Positions 54,160 to 62,895 of a DNA stretch of 64,000 nt are shown one piece after another. This DNA comes from Pigmentiphaga sp. (GTDB taxonomy: Bacteria > Pseudomonadota > Gammaproteobacteria > Burkholderiales > Burkholderiaceae_B): contig JALOAI010000002.1 in assembly GCA_023228945.1 (NCBI GenBank), positions 1 through 64,000 on the forward strand, read 5' to 3'. A model generated the notes under the pieces. It did no database searches, had not been told where the DNA came from, and saw only the letters and a program-made list of their open reading frames with translations. The position numbers and the translations under genes were made by a program. Position 1 is the stretch's first letter. Every line of letters begins with the position of its first letter.

Positions 54160-54212
54160 CACCAGGCAGGCCAGGGGGAAGGCGATTGCCGGTACGATCC
54201 GCTGCCCTTGTG

Positions 54213-55421
54213 TCAGCCGTTTGGCGCCGATGCCTCGCCGATCGTCTCCAGCGTTTTGCGGGCGATCACCCATTCTTCGCGGGTGGGGATCACCAGCACA
54301 TCGACCGCGCTGGCGCGGGCCGCGATGCGGCGGGCATGCCGCTGGTTGGCGGCGTCGTCGAGCCGCAGACCCAGCCATGCCAAATGATGGCACACGCGGG
54401 CACGCACCCGGGCGTTGTGTTCGCCCACGCCGGCGGTGAAGACCAGAGCGTCGAGTCCGCCGAGCGAGACGCCGAGCCCGGCCACGGCTTCGGCGGTGCG
54501 TCGAGCGAAGACTTCCAGTGCCAGGCGGGCGGCCGGTTCGGCGCTCGCTTCCAGGTCGCGTACGTCGCCACTGATACCCGATAGACCCTTGAGGCCCGAT
54601 TCGTAGTAAAGCACCCGCTGGATCTCGTCGTGATCCATGCCTTGCTCCAGCATCCAGAGCAGGACGCCGGGGTCGAGGCGGCCCGGGCGAGTGCCCATGG
54701 GCAGGCCGTCGAGCGCGGTGAAGCCCATGGTGGTGTCCACGCTGCGGCCGTCGAGCAGGGCGCAGGCGGATGCACCCGACCCCAGGTGGGCGGCGACCAC
54801 GCGCGAGCCGACTTCGGGATGACTATCGCGCAGTTCGCCGGCGATGTACTCGTACGACAAGCCATGGAAGCCATAGCGGCGCACACCCTGTTGGTAAAAG
54901 CGCTCCGGCAGCGCGAAGCGTTCGACTTCCGGCGCGTGGCCGCGATGAAAGGCGGTATCGAAACAGGCGACCTGGACGATCTCGGGCCAGCGTTCGGCGA
55001 TCACATGGACCGGTAGTAGATTGTTGTGCTGGTGCAGCGGCGCCAGTGGTGCCAGGGCGTCCAATTCGCGCAGCACCTCGGGCGTGATGATCCGGCTGTC
55101 GTGATAGCGCGGCCCGCCGTGCACGATGCGATGGCCGACCGCCACGGGCGCACGGTCCATGCGCTTGGCGAGCCAGCCGGCGACATGGGCCTGCGCCTGT
55201 TCGAGGTTGCTGGCGGAGCTCGTCGCCAGGGGCTCGTCGGTGAGTGTCCGGCCATGGCCGTCGGCAGCGGCAAAGCGGGTCTGGGTGGTACCGATGCCCG
55301 ATATCTGGCCGCCGATCTCCAGGGCCAGGGCGCCGTGCCGCAGCACATACAGCTGGAACTTGAGGCTGGAGCTGCCGGCATTGGCGACGAGGATCTGAGG
55401 GGAAGGCTCTGCTGGGTTCAT
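54213..55421 (-). CDS. ackA: Acetate kinase
   Basis: A 402-residue kinase: ILVANAGSSSLKFQLYVL near the start, GHRIVHGGPRYHDSRIITPE (catalytic His region), ACFDTAFHRGHAPEVERF, YGFHGLSYEYIAGEL, VVAAHLGSGASACALLDGRS, TTMGFTALDGLPMGTRPGRL and VFTAGVGEHNARVRARV. All AckA signatures are present. It interconverts acetyl phosphate and acetate with ADP/ATP. It follows pta by 53 bp on the same strand as one unit. Confidence 0.95.
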   Translation of the reverse strand: MNPAEPSPQILVANAGSSSLKFQLYVLRHGALALEIGGQISGIGTTQTRFAAADGHGRTLTDEPLATSSASNLEQAQAHVAGWLAKRMDRAPVAVGHRIVHGGPRYHDSRIITPEVLRELDALAPLAPLHQHNNLLPVHVIAERWPEIVQVACFDTAFHRGHAPEVERFALPERFYQQGVRRYGFHGLSYEYIAGELRDSHPEVGSRVVAAHLGSGASACALLDGRSVDTTMGFTALDGLPMGTRPGRLDPGVLLWMLEQGMDHDEIQRVLYYESGLKGLSGISGDVRDLEASAEPAARLALEVFARRTAEAVAGLGVSLGGLDALVFTAGVGEHNARVRARVCHHLAWLGLRLDDAANQRHARRIAARASAVDVLVIPTREEWVIARKTLETIGEASAPNG

Positions 55422-55474
55422 ACGTCGTCGAGAGTCTTTTTTGAGGATCGGGCGAAACGCCGGCTGGACTTGGC

Positions 55475-56428
55475 TTACTTCACTTTGAGGATGGAATCGG
55501 CGGCCGATTGCGCCAGCCACCGCGCATGCAGCACGGCCACCGCGCAGGAGATCAGGCGGGTGCGCAGGCCATCGGCGCGGCTGGTGAGGACGACGGGAAC
55601 GCGCGCGCCCACCACCACCCCCGCGGCTTCGGCGCCGGAAAGAAAGGTCAGGTTCTTGGCCAGCATATTGCCCGCTTCGAGATCGGGTACCACCAGGATC
55701 TGCGCCCGGCCCGCGACCTCGGAAACGATCCCCTTGACCATGGCGGCCTCGGGACTGATGGCATTGTCGAGCGCCAGCGGGCCGTCGAGCAGACCACCGG
55801 TGATCTGGCCGCGATCCGCCATCTTGCACAGCGCGGCGGCGTCGATGGTGCCGGGTATCTTGGCCGTGACCTGCTCCACGGCCGAGAGAATGGCCACTCG
55901 TGGCGGGCCAAGGCCAAGGGCATGGTGCAGATCGATGGCGTTACGCACGATGTCCGCCTTGGCCGCGAGATCGGGAAAGATATTGATGGCGGCATCGGTA
56001 ATGAACAGCAAGCCCTCGTGGTGCGGGACGCTCATGACGAACACGTGGCTCAGGCGTCGCTCGGTGCGCAGGCCTCCGTGATGGTGGAGCAAGGCGTGCA
56101 ACAGCTCGTCGGTATGCAGGCTGCCCTTCATGAGCAGGGCGGCGCGGCCACCCTGGACTTCTTCCACCGCGGCGGCGGCCGAGGCGTGGCTATGTGGTGT
56201 ATCCACCAGGCGCACACTCGAGAGATCGAGGCCGAGCGTGGCCGCCAACGGCAGAAGGCGGGCGGTCGGCCCAACCAGGATGGGCTCGCAGAGCCCCAGG
56301 TGGCGGGCTTCGAACGCGGCGGCCAACGAAGCTTCATCGCAAGGATGGACCACGGCGCAGGCGAGAGGCGGCGCCGCTTGGCGGGCGCGTTCCAGAAAAA
56401 CCTGCAGGGGCTGGACGGGATCGGTCAT
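55475..56428 (-). CDS. pta: Phosphate acetyltransferase (short, PTA_PTB domain only)
   Basis: A 317-residue enzyme with only the catalytic PTA/PTB domain: ARHLGLCEPILVGPTARLLP, LLMKGSLHTDELLHALL, VFVMSVPHHEGLLFITDAAI, NIFPDLAAKADIVRNAIDL, and GPLALDNAISPEAAMVKGIV. It lacks the N-terminal regulatory part of E. coli Pta. It converts acetyl-CoA and phosphate to acetyl phosphate, upstream of ackA in one unit. A phosphate butyryl- or other acyltransferase is possible, since the two are hard to separate by eye; linkage to ackA favours acetyl. Confidence 0.88.
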   Translation of the reverse strand: MTDPVQPLQVFLERARQAAPPLACAVVHPCDEASLAAAFEARHLGLCEPILVGPTARLLPLAATLGLDLSSVRLVDTPHSHASAAAAVEEVQGGRAALLMKGSLHTDELLHALLHHHGGLRTERRLSHVFVMSVPHHEGLLFITDAAINIFPDLAAKADIVRNAIDLHHALGLGPPRVAILSAVEQVTAKIPGTIDAAALCKMADRGQITGGLLDGPLALDNAISPEAAMVKGIVSEVAGRAQILVVPDLEAGNMLAKNLTFLSGAEAAGVVVGARVPVVLTSRADGLRTRLISCAVAVLHARWLAQSAADSILKVK

Positions 56429-56517
56429 GGCGGAGCTGCTGACAGTGGCGGACGGCGCTTCACTGTAACGCGATCCCCGGCAAGGTGGGGCGCCTGCGCG
56501 GCTGCCCGCGGGGAAGC

Positions 56518-57522
56518 TTACTGAGGCTCGATACCCACCAGCTTGGCGATCTTCTGATAGCGATCCACCTCATCCGCATACAGCCGGGCCTGATCGGCGA
56601 TGCTCATTTTTTGCGCCACGCGCGATCCCGTGGCTTCGAGGCCTTGCTTGACCTCCGGATAGGTCAGGGCGCGCGCCAGGGCGTCGTTGAGCGTTTCCAT
56701 GACGTTCTCCGGGGTACCCTTGGGCACGGTCAGCGCGGCCCAGATATCGAAGGCGAAATCGTGGAACCCGGCGCTTTCATTGACCAGAGGGACCTTGGGG
56801 AGTAGCGCGTGGCGCTGCGGGCCGGCCAGGGCCAGGGGCTTGAGCGCCCCGGTCTCGACGAGATTGAGGATCGGGCCCGCCAGCGGGATAAAGGCGATAT
56901 CGATCTGGCCACCCATGAGATCCTGGACGATGGGGCCGGCGCCGCGGTAGGGCACGTGCAGCAATTCGATTCCCGCCTGCTTGGCAAAGTATTCGCCCGC
57001 CAGGTGAAACAACGAGCCATGGCCCACCGAACCATAGCTGATCGGTGGCGCGTTGCCGGCCTTGACGGCGGCCACCAGTTCATCCACCGAAGCGTAGGGC
57101 AGGTCTTTGCGGCCGACCAGCAGCATATCGGTGTTGATGACCATGCCCGTGAGCTGGAAGTCGTTGGACTCGAAGTTGGCGCCGAGCATGGAGATGGGCG
57201 CCTGGATCAGCTCCATCGGACTGCCGACCAGCACCTGATAACCGTCCGCCGGCGCACGCAGGACGCGCGCCGCGGCGATGGTGCCGCCCGCGCCGCCGAT
57301 ATTCTCGACGATCACCGACTGGCCCAGTTCTTTCTCCAGGGCGGGAGCGAACTGCCGGGTCAGCACGTCGGAGGGCCCGCCGGCGGGAAAGCCGACGATG
57401 AGTCGAACCATCTGCGACGGGTAGGCCTGGGCCCAGGCGGTACCGGTGACGGCGAGCGCGCCGGCCAGGGCCAGGGCGGTGGCGCCGAGCCTGCGGCGGT
57501 AGGCATTGAAGTGAAAGGTCAT
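56518..57522 (-). CDS. Bug/TctC-family periplasmic solute receptor
   Basis: A 334-residue exported protein with signal peptide (LGATALALAGALAVTGTAWA). Mature start QAYPSQMVRLIVGFPAGGPS, then VIVENIGGAGGTIAAARVL, YGSVGHGSLFHLAGEYFA and LLHVPYRGAGPIVQDLMGGQ. These are Bug motifs. Its ATG overlaps the stop of the DUF35 gene (ATGA), so it is the last gene of the feruloyl-CoA-synthetase-like/thiolase/DUF35 unit. It probably binds the acid that the CoA ligase activates. Confidence 0.88.
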   Translation of the reverse strand: MTFHFNAYRRRLGATALALAGALAVTGTAWAQAYPSQMVRLIVGFPAGGPSDVLTRQFAPALEKELGQSVIVENIGGAGGTIAAARVLRAPADGYQVLVGSPMELIQAPISMLGANFESNDFQLTGMVINTDMLLVGRKDLPYASVDELVAAVKAGNAPPISYGSVGHGSLFHLAGEYFAKQAGIELLHVPYRGAGPIVQDLMGGQIDIAFIPLAGPILNLVETGALKPLALAGPQRHALLPKVPLVNESAGFHDFAFDIWAALTVPKGTPENVMETLNDALARALTYPEVKQGLEATGSRVAQKMSIADQARLYADEVDRYQKIAKLVGIEPQ

Positions 57523-58019
57523 GCGGTGTCTCCTGGTTGTGGAATCGGCGAGGCGGCCTTGAACATGGGTATAAGCTGGCCGTTCACGCTGGCTTTGAAA
57601 ACGACTTGTACATCCATATCGGCGCGCAGGGCGCCAAACGGAGTATCGACGATATTGGTCATCATGATCGGCCCCTCCGCCAGGCGTACGTAGGCCATGG
57701 CATAGGGAATCTCCGTGCGGCGCACCACGCTATAGGCATACAAGGTGCCTTTGCCGGTGCACTCGTGCCAGCGGGCGCTGGCGCTGAAGCAGTGCGGGCA
57801 GAACGGGCGCGGCGGATAATGCATGCGGTCGCACTCGGCGCAGTGCTTGATGAGAAGACGGCCCTCATTGGCGGCTTCCCAGAACGGCGCGGCGTCGGGA
57901 GTCGGGCGAGGGGCTTCGATAGGGCGATCATTGGCTGGCATATCGGTCTGCGCGCGGCTGCTCGATGGGGTTGAGGCCAGCTCGGGGCCAGGGCCGTCAT
58001 GGGCTCGGGGTTGGTTCAT
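57519..58019 (-). CDS. DUF35 OB-fold zinc-ribbon protein (thiolase partner)
   Basis: A 166-residue protein. After a Pro-rich start come FWEAANEGRLLIKHCAECDR and MHYPPRPFCPHCFSASARWH, a four-Cys zinc ribbon (CxxC ... CxxC), followed by an OB-fold part GKGTLYAYSVVRRTEIPYAM and the end FKAASPIPQ. Such proteins form complexes with SCP2-type thiolases and give them acyl-CoA-handling function. ATG 58019 follows the thiolase stop by one base; an ATG at 57941 would drop a poorly conserved leader. It overlaps the Bug gene start. Confidence 0.85.
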   Translation of the reverse strand: MNQPRAHDGPGPELASTPSSSRAQTDMPANDRPIEAPRPTPDAAPFWEAANEGRLLIKHCAECDRMHYPPRPFCPHCFSASARWHECTGKGTLYAYSVVRRTEIPYAMAYVRLAEGPIMMTNIVDTPFGALRADMDVQVVFKASVNGQLIPMFKAASPIPQPGDTA

Positions 58020-58020
58020 A

Positions 58021-59202
58021 TCAGTGCCGTTCGAGAATGAGGGTGGAATTGCCGTGCCGGGTGGCGAACGCGCCGCCGGTGCCATTGACCAGGGCAAGGT
58101 CGCAATTGGCCACCTGTACGGCGGGATGCGCTTCGCCCCGCAACTGGCGCACCGCTTCGATCACCTTGGTCATGCCGCCGCGGTTGGAGGGATGGTTGTT
58201 GCACAGCCCGCCGCCATCGGTGTTGAACGGCAGCTTGCCCACCCCCGAGATCAGATTGCCATCGGAAACGAAGCGACCGCCTTCCCCCTTCTTGCAGAAG
58301 CCCAGATCTTCCAGCGCGGTCAGGACGGTGATGGTGAAGCTGTCGTACAGCGAGACGTATTTGATGTCGGCGGGCGTCACGCCTGCGGCCGCGAAGGCCT
58401 TGGGGCCCGACCAGGCGGCTCCGCAATAGGTGAGGTCGATGTCGCCACCGTTCTGGTGCTTGATCGCGTAACCGGCGCCTTTGAGGCTCACCAACGGCTT
58501 GCCCAGCGATTTTGCGATCGCGTCGTTGACCATGATGATGGCGCCGCCGCCGTCGGAGATGACGCAACAATCGAGACGATGCAATGGCTCGGAAATCATG
58601 GGCGAAGCCAGCACGTCTTCCACGGTTACCACGTTGCGCAGCAGGGCATGCGGGTTGTGCTGGGCGTGGGTGGACGCGGCGACGCGGATCCAGGCCAACT
58701 GTTCGCTGGTGGTGCCGAACTCCGCCATGTGCCGCATGGCGCACATGCCATAGAGGTTTACCACGGTGGGCGCAAAGGGAAACTCGAACTGACCCGCGGC
58801 CGCGGTATGGCCGTCGTTGAGCGAGGTGGTGCCGGTAGCCATGGCTTCGGCGCGGGGCCTGCCGGCCAGCGTGATCAGGGCCACGTTGCATTTGCCGGCG
58901 GCTATTGCCTGTGCGGCATGTTCCACGTGCACCATATACGACGAACCCCACGATTCTGTCGTGTCGAGATGCCGCACGTTGAGACCCAGGTGATCGACGA
59001 TGGAAAACGGCCCCGTGCCCTGGGCCTCCCAGCCCGGCACATCGCCGGCGCAGAAAAAGCCATCGACGTCGTTTTTATCGAGGCCGGCGTCACGCAGGGC
59101 ACCCATGGCCACCTCGGCATGCAACTGGGCAAGCGAGCGATCGTGGGCTTCCCGGATCGGATGCTCGAAGATGCCCGCGATATAGGCTTGGGGTCGACTC
59201 AT
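58021..59202 (-). CDS. SCP2-type thiolase / acetyl-CoA acetyltransferase-like protein
   Basis: A 393-residue thiolase-superfamily protein starting MSRPQAYIAGIFEHPIREAH. It has VDGFFCAGDVPGWEA, ESWGSSYMVHVEHAAQAIAA (where classical thiolases carry the active-site Cys, here not obvious), VEDVLASPMISEPLHRLDCC, VISDGGGAIIMV, YDSFTITVLTALEDLGFC and the late NGTGGAFATRHGN. Non-decarboxylating, lipid-transfer-type thiolases form pairs with DUF35 proteins such as the next gene. It probably acts on the CoA ester made by the ligase encoded upstream, perhaps in side-chain cleavage. It also shows what the broken thiolase at 499-757 once looked like. Confidence 0.82.
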   Translation of the reverse strand: MSRPQAYIAGIFEHPIREAHDRSLAQLHAEVAMGALRDAGLDKNDVDGFFCAGDVPGWEAQGTGPFSIVDHLGLNVRHLDTTESWGSSYMVHVEHAAQAIAAGKCNVALITLAGRPRAEAMATGTTSLNDGHTAAAGQFEFPFAPTVVNLYGMCAMRHMAEFGTTSEQLAWIRVAASTHAQHNPHALLRNVVTVEDVLASPMISEPLHRLDCCVISDGGGAIIMVNDAIAKSLGKPLVSLKGAGYAIKHQNGGDIDLTYCGAAWSGPKAFAAAGVTPADIKYVSLYDSFTITVLTALEDLGFCKKGEGGRFVSDGNLISGVGKLPFNTDGGGLCNNHPSNRGGMTKVIEAVRQLRGEAHPAVQVANCDLALVNGTGGAFATRHGNSTLILERH

Positions 59203-59221
59203 GGCGTGTTCCTGTGCAGTA

Positions 59222-61075
59222 TCAAGGAATGAGGACGACTTCGTCGGAAGTCGGATGATAGAGGGCCTGTACGCGTTCGGCGCGCAGAGCGAGTACACGA
59301 TTCTGCGCCACGTAGCCCTTGTCGGTAATTTCGCCGCGGCTGGTGCTCAGCGGCTCGTGTTCCAGAACCAGGCGGCCGACACGCTGGCTGGCGCCTTTTT
59401 TGGTGCGATTCAGGGCGGCAAGCGCCTGCTGGATTTCACCCACGGCGTGCGAGGTGGCCTGCCGCAGGGCTTCGGGATCGTGAACCGAGACGCATCGGTC
59501 CTGGATGGCTTGCTGATTGAGGAACACCAGCAAACCGAGTTCGTCGCGGCTTTCGCCGGCAATCACCACATCCTCGATCCAGGGCGAGCAGGCCGCGATG
59601 ATTTCCAGGCGCAGTGTGCCGACCGACACCCAGATGCCGGACGACAGCTTGAAGTTCTCGGCCAGGCGGCCGTCGAACTCGAAGCCGAGTTCCGGACGGT
59701 CGGCATCCATCCAGCACACCGCGTCGCCAATGATGAAAAAGCCGTCTTCATCGAAGGCGTGCCGGCTGCGTTCCGGGTCGTCCCAGTAGGCCGACATCAC
59801 CGTGGCGCCCCGGAAGCGGATCTCGGTTTTATCGCCTTGTGTGATCAGTTTGGCTTCGACGCCGGGGATGGGCAGGCCCAGCGAGCCGGTACGGTCGGCG
59901 CCCCACCAGCTCAGGGTGGCGGGAGAGGCGGTTTCGGTGGAGCCCAGGGACGACACGATGGGAATGCGTCGGCCGCGTGCCTGTACCGACAAATGCTCAA
60001 GGCGGTCCCAGGTGTCCTGCGACAGGCCGGCGCCGGCATACAGCAAAAGATCGAGGTCGGCCAGCAGCCGATTGGCCAGATCGGGACGCTTTTCCAGCTC
60101 GGGCACCAGGAACTCATAGCCGCGAGGTACGTTGAACATCAGCGTGGGCTGCACCAGTGTCAGGTTCTCCAGCGTGCGCGCGATTCCCTGAACGGTGGGC
60201 TTGCCGTCGTCGATGTACAGCGTGCCGCCGCTGCGCAGAATCAGGTTGAAGGTGCCGTTGCTGCCGGCGGTGTGGTTCCAGGGCAGCCAGTCCACCATGA
60301 CCGGCGGCGCGTCGCCCAGGAACGGCCAGAGCGTGAAGAATGACTCGGCGGCCGCCAGCATCATGGCGTGGGAGATCGCGGCCCCCTTGGGCAGGCCGGT
60401 GGAGCCCGATGTCAGGATGATCTTGGCGATATGGGTGCCATTCACCGCCGCGACGACGGGGGCGAGCTCGGGACCCGGCGCCTGCGCGGCCAGCGCGCCG
60501 AGGTCGTGGGATCCGGGAATGCCCGGCTCCGGGTGACGGGTGAGGGTGCGTTCGCCCGGGATGCCCAGGGCGCGCAGCGCAGGCGCGTAGCGGGCGTCCT
60601 CGGCATACACGAGCGAGGGAGGAAAGCGCTCCGCGATCCAGCGCAGCCGGTCATGGCTGGCATCGGCCAGCGAGTAATTGGGAGACACCGGCAGCACGGG
60701 GATGCCGATCTGGGTGGCCGCGAGTTGCAGCAGGGCGTGGCCGATGCTGTTGCCGCTCAGGATCAGGATCGGGCGGGAGCCATCGTAGCCTTCGCGCACG
60801 AGCCAGCCCGATAAGGCGTCGACCTGCTGCCTGGCTTGCGCGTAAGTGATCCTGTGCCACGGATCGGTGGCCGCGGCGTCGGCGTTTCGCTCCGCCAGAA
60901 AGCAGCGATCGCCATGGCGTTGGGCACCCAGCCACAAATGAGCGGTCATCTGCGTTTCCTGCGCCGGCAAAGGCAGCGCGTTGCCGACGATCGTCGTGCG
61001 GTCGTCGACCCGCCGGATCACGGGCCTGACGTCGGCAAACCTGACGTCGGTAAAAGGGATGTGCTTCACGCTCAT
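59222..61075 (-). CDS. Acyl-CoA synthetase, feruloyl-CoA synthetase-like
   Basis: A 617-residue AMP-forming ligase: IILTSGSTGLPKGAAISHAM (P-loop), MVDWLPWNHTAGSNGTFNLI, YAGAGLSQDTWDRLEHLSVQ, SSLGSTETASPATLSWWGAD, YWDDPERSRHAFDEDGFFII, and GRLAENFKLSSGIWVSVGTL. The motif order with DWLPWNHT and the region FKLSSG(T/I)WVSVG resembles bacterial feruloyl-CoA synthetases (Fcs), which activate hydroxycinnamates. The linked thiolase and DUF35 genes suggest a CoA-dependent, beta-oxidation-like path; no enoyl-CoA hydratase is adjacent. ATG 61075 is preferred over the extension to 61120. Substrate uncertain. Confidence 0.82.
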   Translation of the reverse strand: MSVKHIPFTDVRFADVRPVIRRVDDRTTIVGNALPLPAQETQMTAHLWLGAQRHGDRCFLAERNADAAATDPWHRITYAQARQQVDALSGWLVREGYDGSRPILILSGNSIGHALLQLAATQIGIPVLPVSPNYSLADASHDRLRWIAERFPPSLVYAEDARYAPALRALGIPGERTLTRHPEPGIPGSHDLGALAAQAPGPELAPVVAAVNGTHIAKIILTSGSTGLPKGAAISHAMMLAAAESFFTLWPFLGDAPPVMVDWLPWNHTAGSNGTFNLILRSGGTLYIDDGKPTVQGIARTLENLTLVQPTLMFNVPRGYEFLVPELEKRPDLANRLLADLDLLLYAGAGLSQDTWDRLEHLSVQARGRRIPIVSSLGSTETASPATLSWWGADRTGSLGLPIPGVEAKLITQGDKTEIRFRGATVMSAYWDDPERSRHAFDEDGFFIIGDAVCWMDADRPELGFEFDGRLAENFKLSSGIWVSVGTLRLEIIAACSPWIEDVVIAGESRDELGLLVFLNQQAIQDRCVSVHDPEALRQATSHAVGEIQQALAALNRTKKGASQRVGRLVLEHEPLSTSRGEITDKGYVAQNRVLALRAERVQALYHPTSDEVVLIP

Positions 61076-61222
61076 TAATGTTGTCTCGTCCAGGTCGGCA
61101 TCCATTGCGATTGCGATCACCGGGAGGTGAAATCTCCAGGATGATCAGCGGCCGTATCATCTCGCTACACAACATAAGAGACAATCGATGTTTTGGGAAG
61201 CTGAAGTTGACGGTTGGGCAAT

Positions 61223-61344
61223 GTGAAGAACTCCGGCCTTTCGGCCTGAGCTTCTCCGCCACCCTTCAGGGGAGCCTTCGGCTCCAGCAAATTTGGCCTC
61301 GCTTACCTCGCCGTGAACGACGAGGCTTGCGCTTGGGCCCGTGG
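61223..61344 (-). repeat. 122-bp structured repeat, copy A (minus orientation)
   Basis: Read on the minus strand it begins CCACGGGCCCAAGCGCAAGC and ends AGGCCGAAAGGCCGGAGTTC followed by TTCAC. It matches copy B at 62433-62555 and copy D at 63261-63382. It contains three stems, including CTGGAGCCGAAGGCTCC and a GGCCGAAAGGCC hairpin. It abuts the LysR stop codon at 61345 and, with copy B, encloses the LysR gene in inverted orientation. Confidence 0.85.
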
Positions 61345-62271
61345 TCAGTTCGGCGGCTCGCCTTTGCTCAGCTCTTGATAGAGCCGCTGGGTAGGGCCAT
61401 TGTCACTCCCGCTGGCCAGCATGCCGATGTACATCTGGCGCAACGACCAGGGTTCGGCCAGGGGAATCTGGACCAGATTGGAAAATTGCCCCAGGCGTGC
61501 CCATACCCGGGATGGCAGAATGCTGAGCCCGAGTTCCGCCTGCACCATGAGGATCATGGTCTCCAGGCTGGCAACTTGCAGCAGCGCCTGCAACTTGAAA
61601 CCGCTCCGCTTGGCATGGGTACGCAGGACGCGTTCGACCTCGGTGCCGTAAGGTGGGCAGATCAGATTCTGGCCGGCGATCTCGGCCAGGGTGAGGCCGC
61701 TTCGGCCGGCGAACTCATGGTTCTCCGGTACGAGCACCGTGAGATGGTCTTGCCGGTACAGAGCACCCTCGATTTCGGGTGGCAGGCGCGCGGCGGCGAA
61801 AATGCCGAGATCGATGGATTTGTCATAGAGCCCGCCGACGATGCGCTTGCTGGACAAGCTTTGAAGCTCGACTTCCACGCCAGGGTTCTCTCGCCGGAAT
61901 CGTGCCAGGGTAATGGGCAGCGTCTCAAATAGGGTCAGGAGCGAGGTGGCCAGGCGGACGCGTCCCCGCAAACCTTGACTCAAGCTCGCGAGGTCGTCCT
62001 CGATGCCTTCGATTTCGCGCAGGATGCGGCGTGCCCGGGCCAGCAGCAACTGGCCCGCTTCCGTAAAGCGGACGGCGTGGGGCGTGCGGTGCAGGAGCGG
62101 CAGGCCGACCATCGCCTCCAGATCCTGGATGCGACGCGAAACGGCCGAGGGAACCAGATGGACCTCGGTTGCGGCGCGGGTGAAGTTGCCGTGTTCGGCA
62201 ATGGCGACCAGAATGCGCAGGCTCGGGAGCGGCAATTGGCGGCTCAGCGTGCCAGGTGGAGGGCTTGCCAT
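61345..62271 (-). CDS. LysR-family regulator inside an inverted repeat pair
   Basis: A 308-residue regulator: LRILVAIAEHGNFTRAATEV, HLVPSAVSRRIQDLEAMVGL (HTH), LLHRTPHAVRFTEAGQLLLA, then effector domain RVRLATSLLTLFETLPITLA and IDLGIFAAARLPPEIEGALY. ATG 62271 (MASPPPGTLSRQ) is preferred; an in-frame ATG lies at 62331. It is on the same strand as the CoA-ligase cluster and may control it, but the 122-bp repeats on both sides also suggest it moved as a unit. A palindrome at 62399 lies upstream. Confidence 0.85.
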   Translation of the reverse strand: MASPPPGTLSRQLPLPSLRILVAIAEHGNFTRAATEVHLVPSAVSRRIQDLEAMVGLPLLHRTPHAVRFTEAGQLLLARARRILREIEGIEDDLASLSQGLRGRVRLATSLLTLFETLPITLARFRRENPGVEVELQSLSSKRIVGGLYDKSIDLGIFAAARLPPEIEGALYRQDHLTVLVPENHEFAGRSGLTLAEIAGQNLICPPYGTEVERVLRTHAKRSGFKLQALLQVASLETMILMVQAELGLSILPSRVWARLGQFSNLVQIPLAEPWSLRQMYIGMLASGSDNGPTQRLYQELSKGEPPN

Positions 62272-62398
62272 GGACAAAGGCTTCAAGTGCGTGATGAAGA
62301 CGGGGGCGATGAGTGCCGCATCCGCCATCATGCCATCTTACTGACCGTGGCCGAGCATCGCATCCTTCGCTGGTGCAGGCGCGCGTGCTGATCGGATT

Positions 62399-62417
62399 AT
62401 TGGCATAGTATGCCAAT
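62399..62417. promoter_or_regulatory. Perfect palindrome upstream of the LysR gene
   Basis: ATTGGCATAGTATGCCAAT has 9-bp arms around one central G. It lies between the LysR gene and repeat copy B. It is a strong candidate for a LysR autoregulatory operator. Confidence 0.65.
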
Positions 62418-62432
62418 CCTGTTATGCTTTTG

Positions 62433-62555
62433 GCCACGCGCCCAAGCGCAAACCTCGTCGTTCACGGCGAGGTTTGCGAGGCTAAATTTACCGGAGCCGA
62501 AGGCTCCCCTGAAGGGTGGCGGAGAAGCTCAGGCCGAAAGGCGAGAGTTCTTCAC
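62433..62555 (+). repeat. 122-bp structured repeat, copy B (plus orientation)
   Basis: Starts GCCACGCGCCCAAGCGCAAA, with a perfect 10-bp stem GCAAACCTCG/CGAGGTTTGC, then GGAGCCGAAGGCTCC and AGGCCGAAAGGC, and ends GAGTTCTTCAC. Copy A is its inverted partner; copies C and D follow in the same orientation around parDE. It lies directly upstream of parD, so it may hold or influence that promoter. Confidence 0.85.
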
Positions 62556-62575
62556 TGAGTCTCTGGAGCCGGATC

Positions 62576-62857
62576 ATGCCTACTCGTAACGTCGTACTCA
62601 CCGAACATCAGCAAACTTTTGTAGAAGCGCTGGTGCAATCGGGGCGCTATCAAAACGCCAGCGAAGTGCTGCGTGAAGGCTTGCGCTTGGTCGAGCAGCG
62701 TGAGCAACTGGAGGCTGCCAAACTTAAGGCGTTGCGGGATGCGGCGAACCAAGGCTGGAGCGACCTCGATGCCGGTCGCTATACCGATGTTGCCGATGCC
62801 GGCCTGGAGGCATTCATTGCCCAGCTTGGGCAACAGGCTGCGCAACGCTCCCGTTGA
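62576..62857 (+). CDS. parD: ParD-family antitoxin
   Basis: A 93-residue protein starting MPTRNVVLTEHQQTFVEALV, then QSGRYQNASEVLREGLRLVE, the ribbon-helix-helix DNA-binding domain of ParD/CC2985-type antitoxins. The C-terminal part (EQLEAAKLKALRDAANQGWS) wraps the toxin. The order antitoxin then toxin is classical. The start has CTGGAG nine bases upstream. The operator is presumably in the upstream repeat region, since RHH antitoxins autoregulate. Confidence 0.88.
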   Translation: MPTRNVVLTEHQQTFVEALVQSGRYQNASEVLREGLRLVEQREQLEAAKLKALRDAANQGWSDLDAGRYTDVADAGLEAFIAQLGQQAAQRSR

Positions 62858-62893
62858 TGGAGAAGCTCGGGTCGAAAGGCCAGAGTTCTTCAC
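62858..62893 (+). repeat. Partial repeat copy C between parD and parE
   Basis: It reads TGGAGAAGCTCGGGTCGAAA and ends GGCCAGAGTTCTTCAC, equal to the last ~36 bases of the 122-bp repeat. It fills the whole gap between the parD stop and the parE start, and supplies GGAG. The hairpin could modulate parE translation. Confidence 0.8.
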
Positions 62894-62895
62894 TC

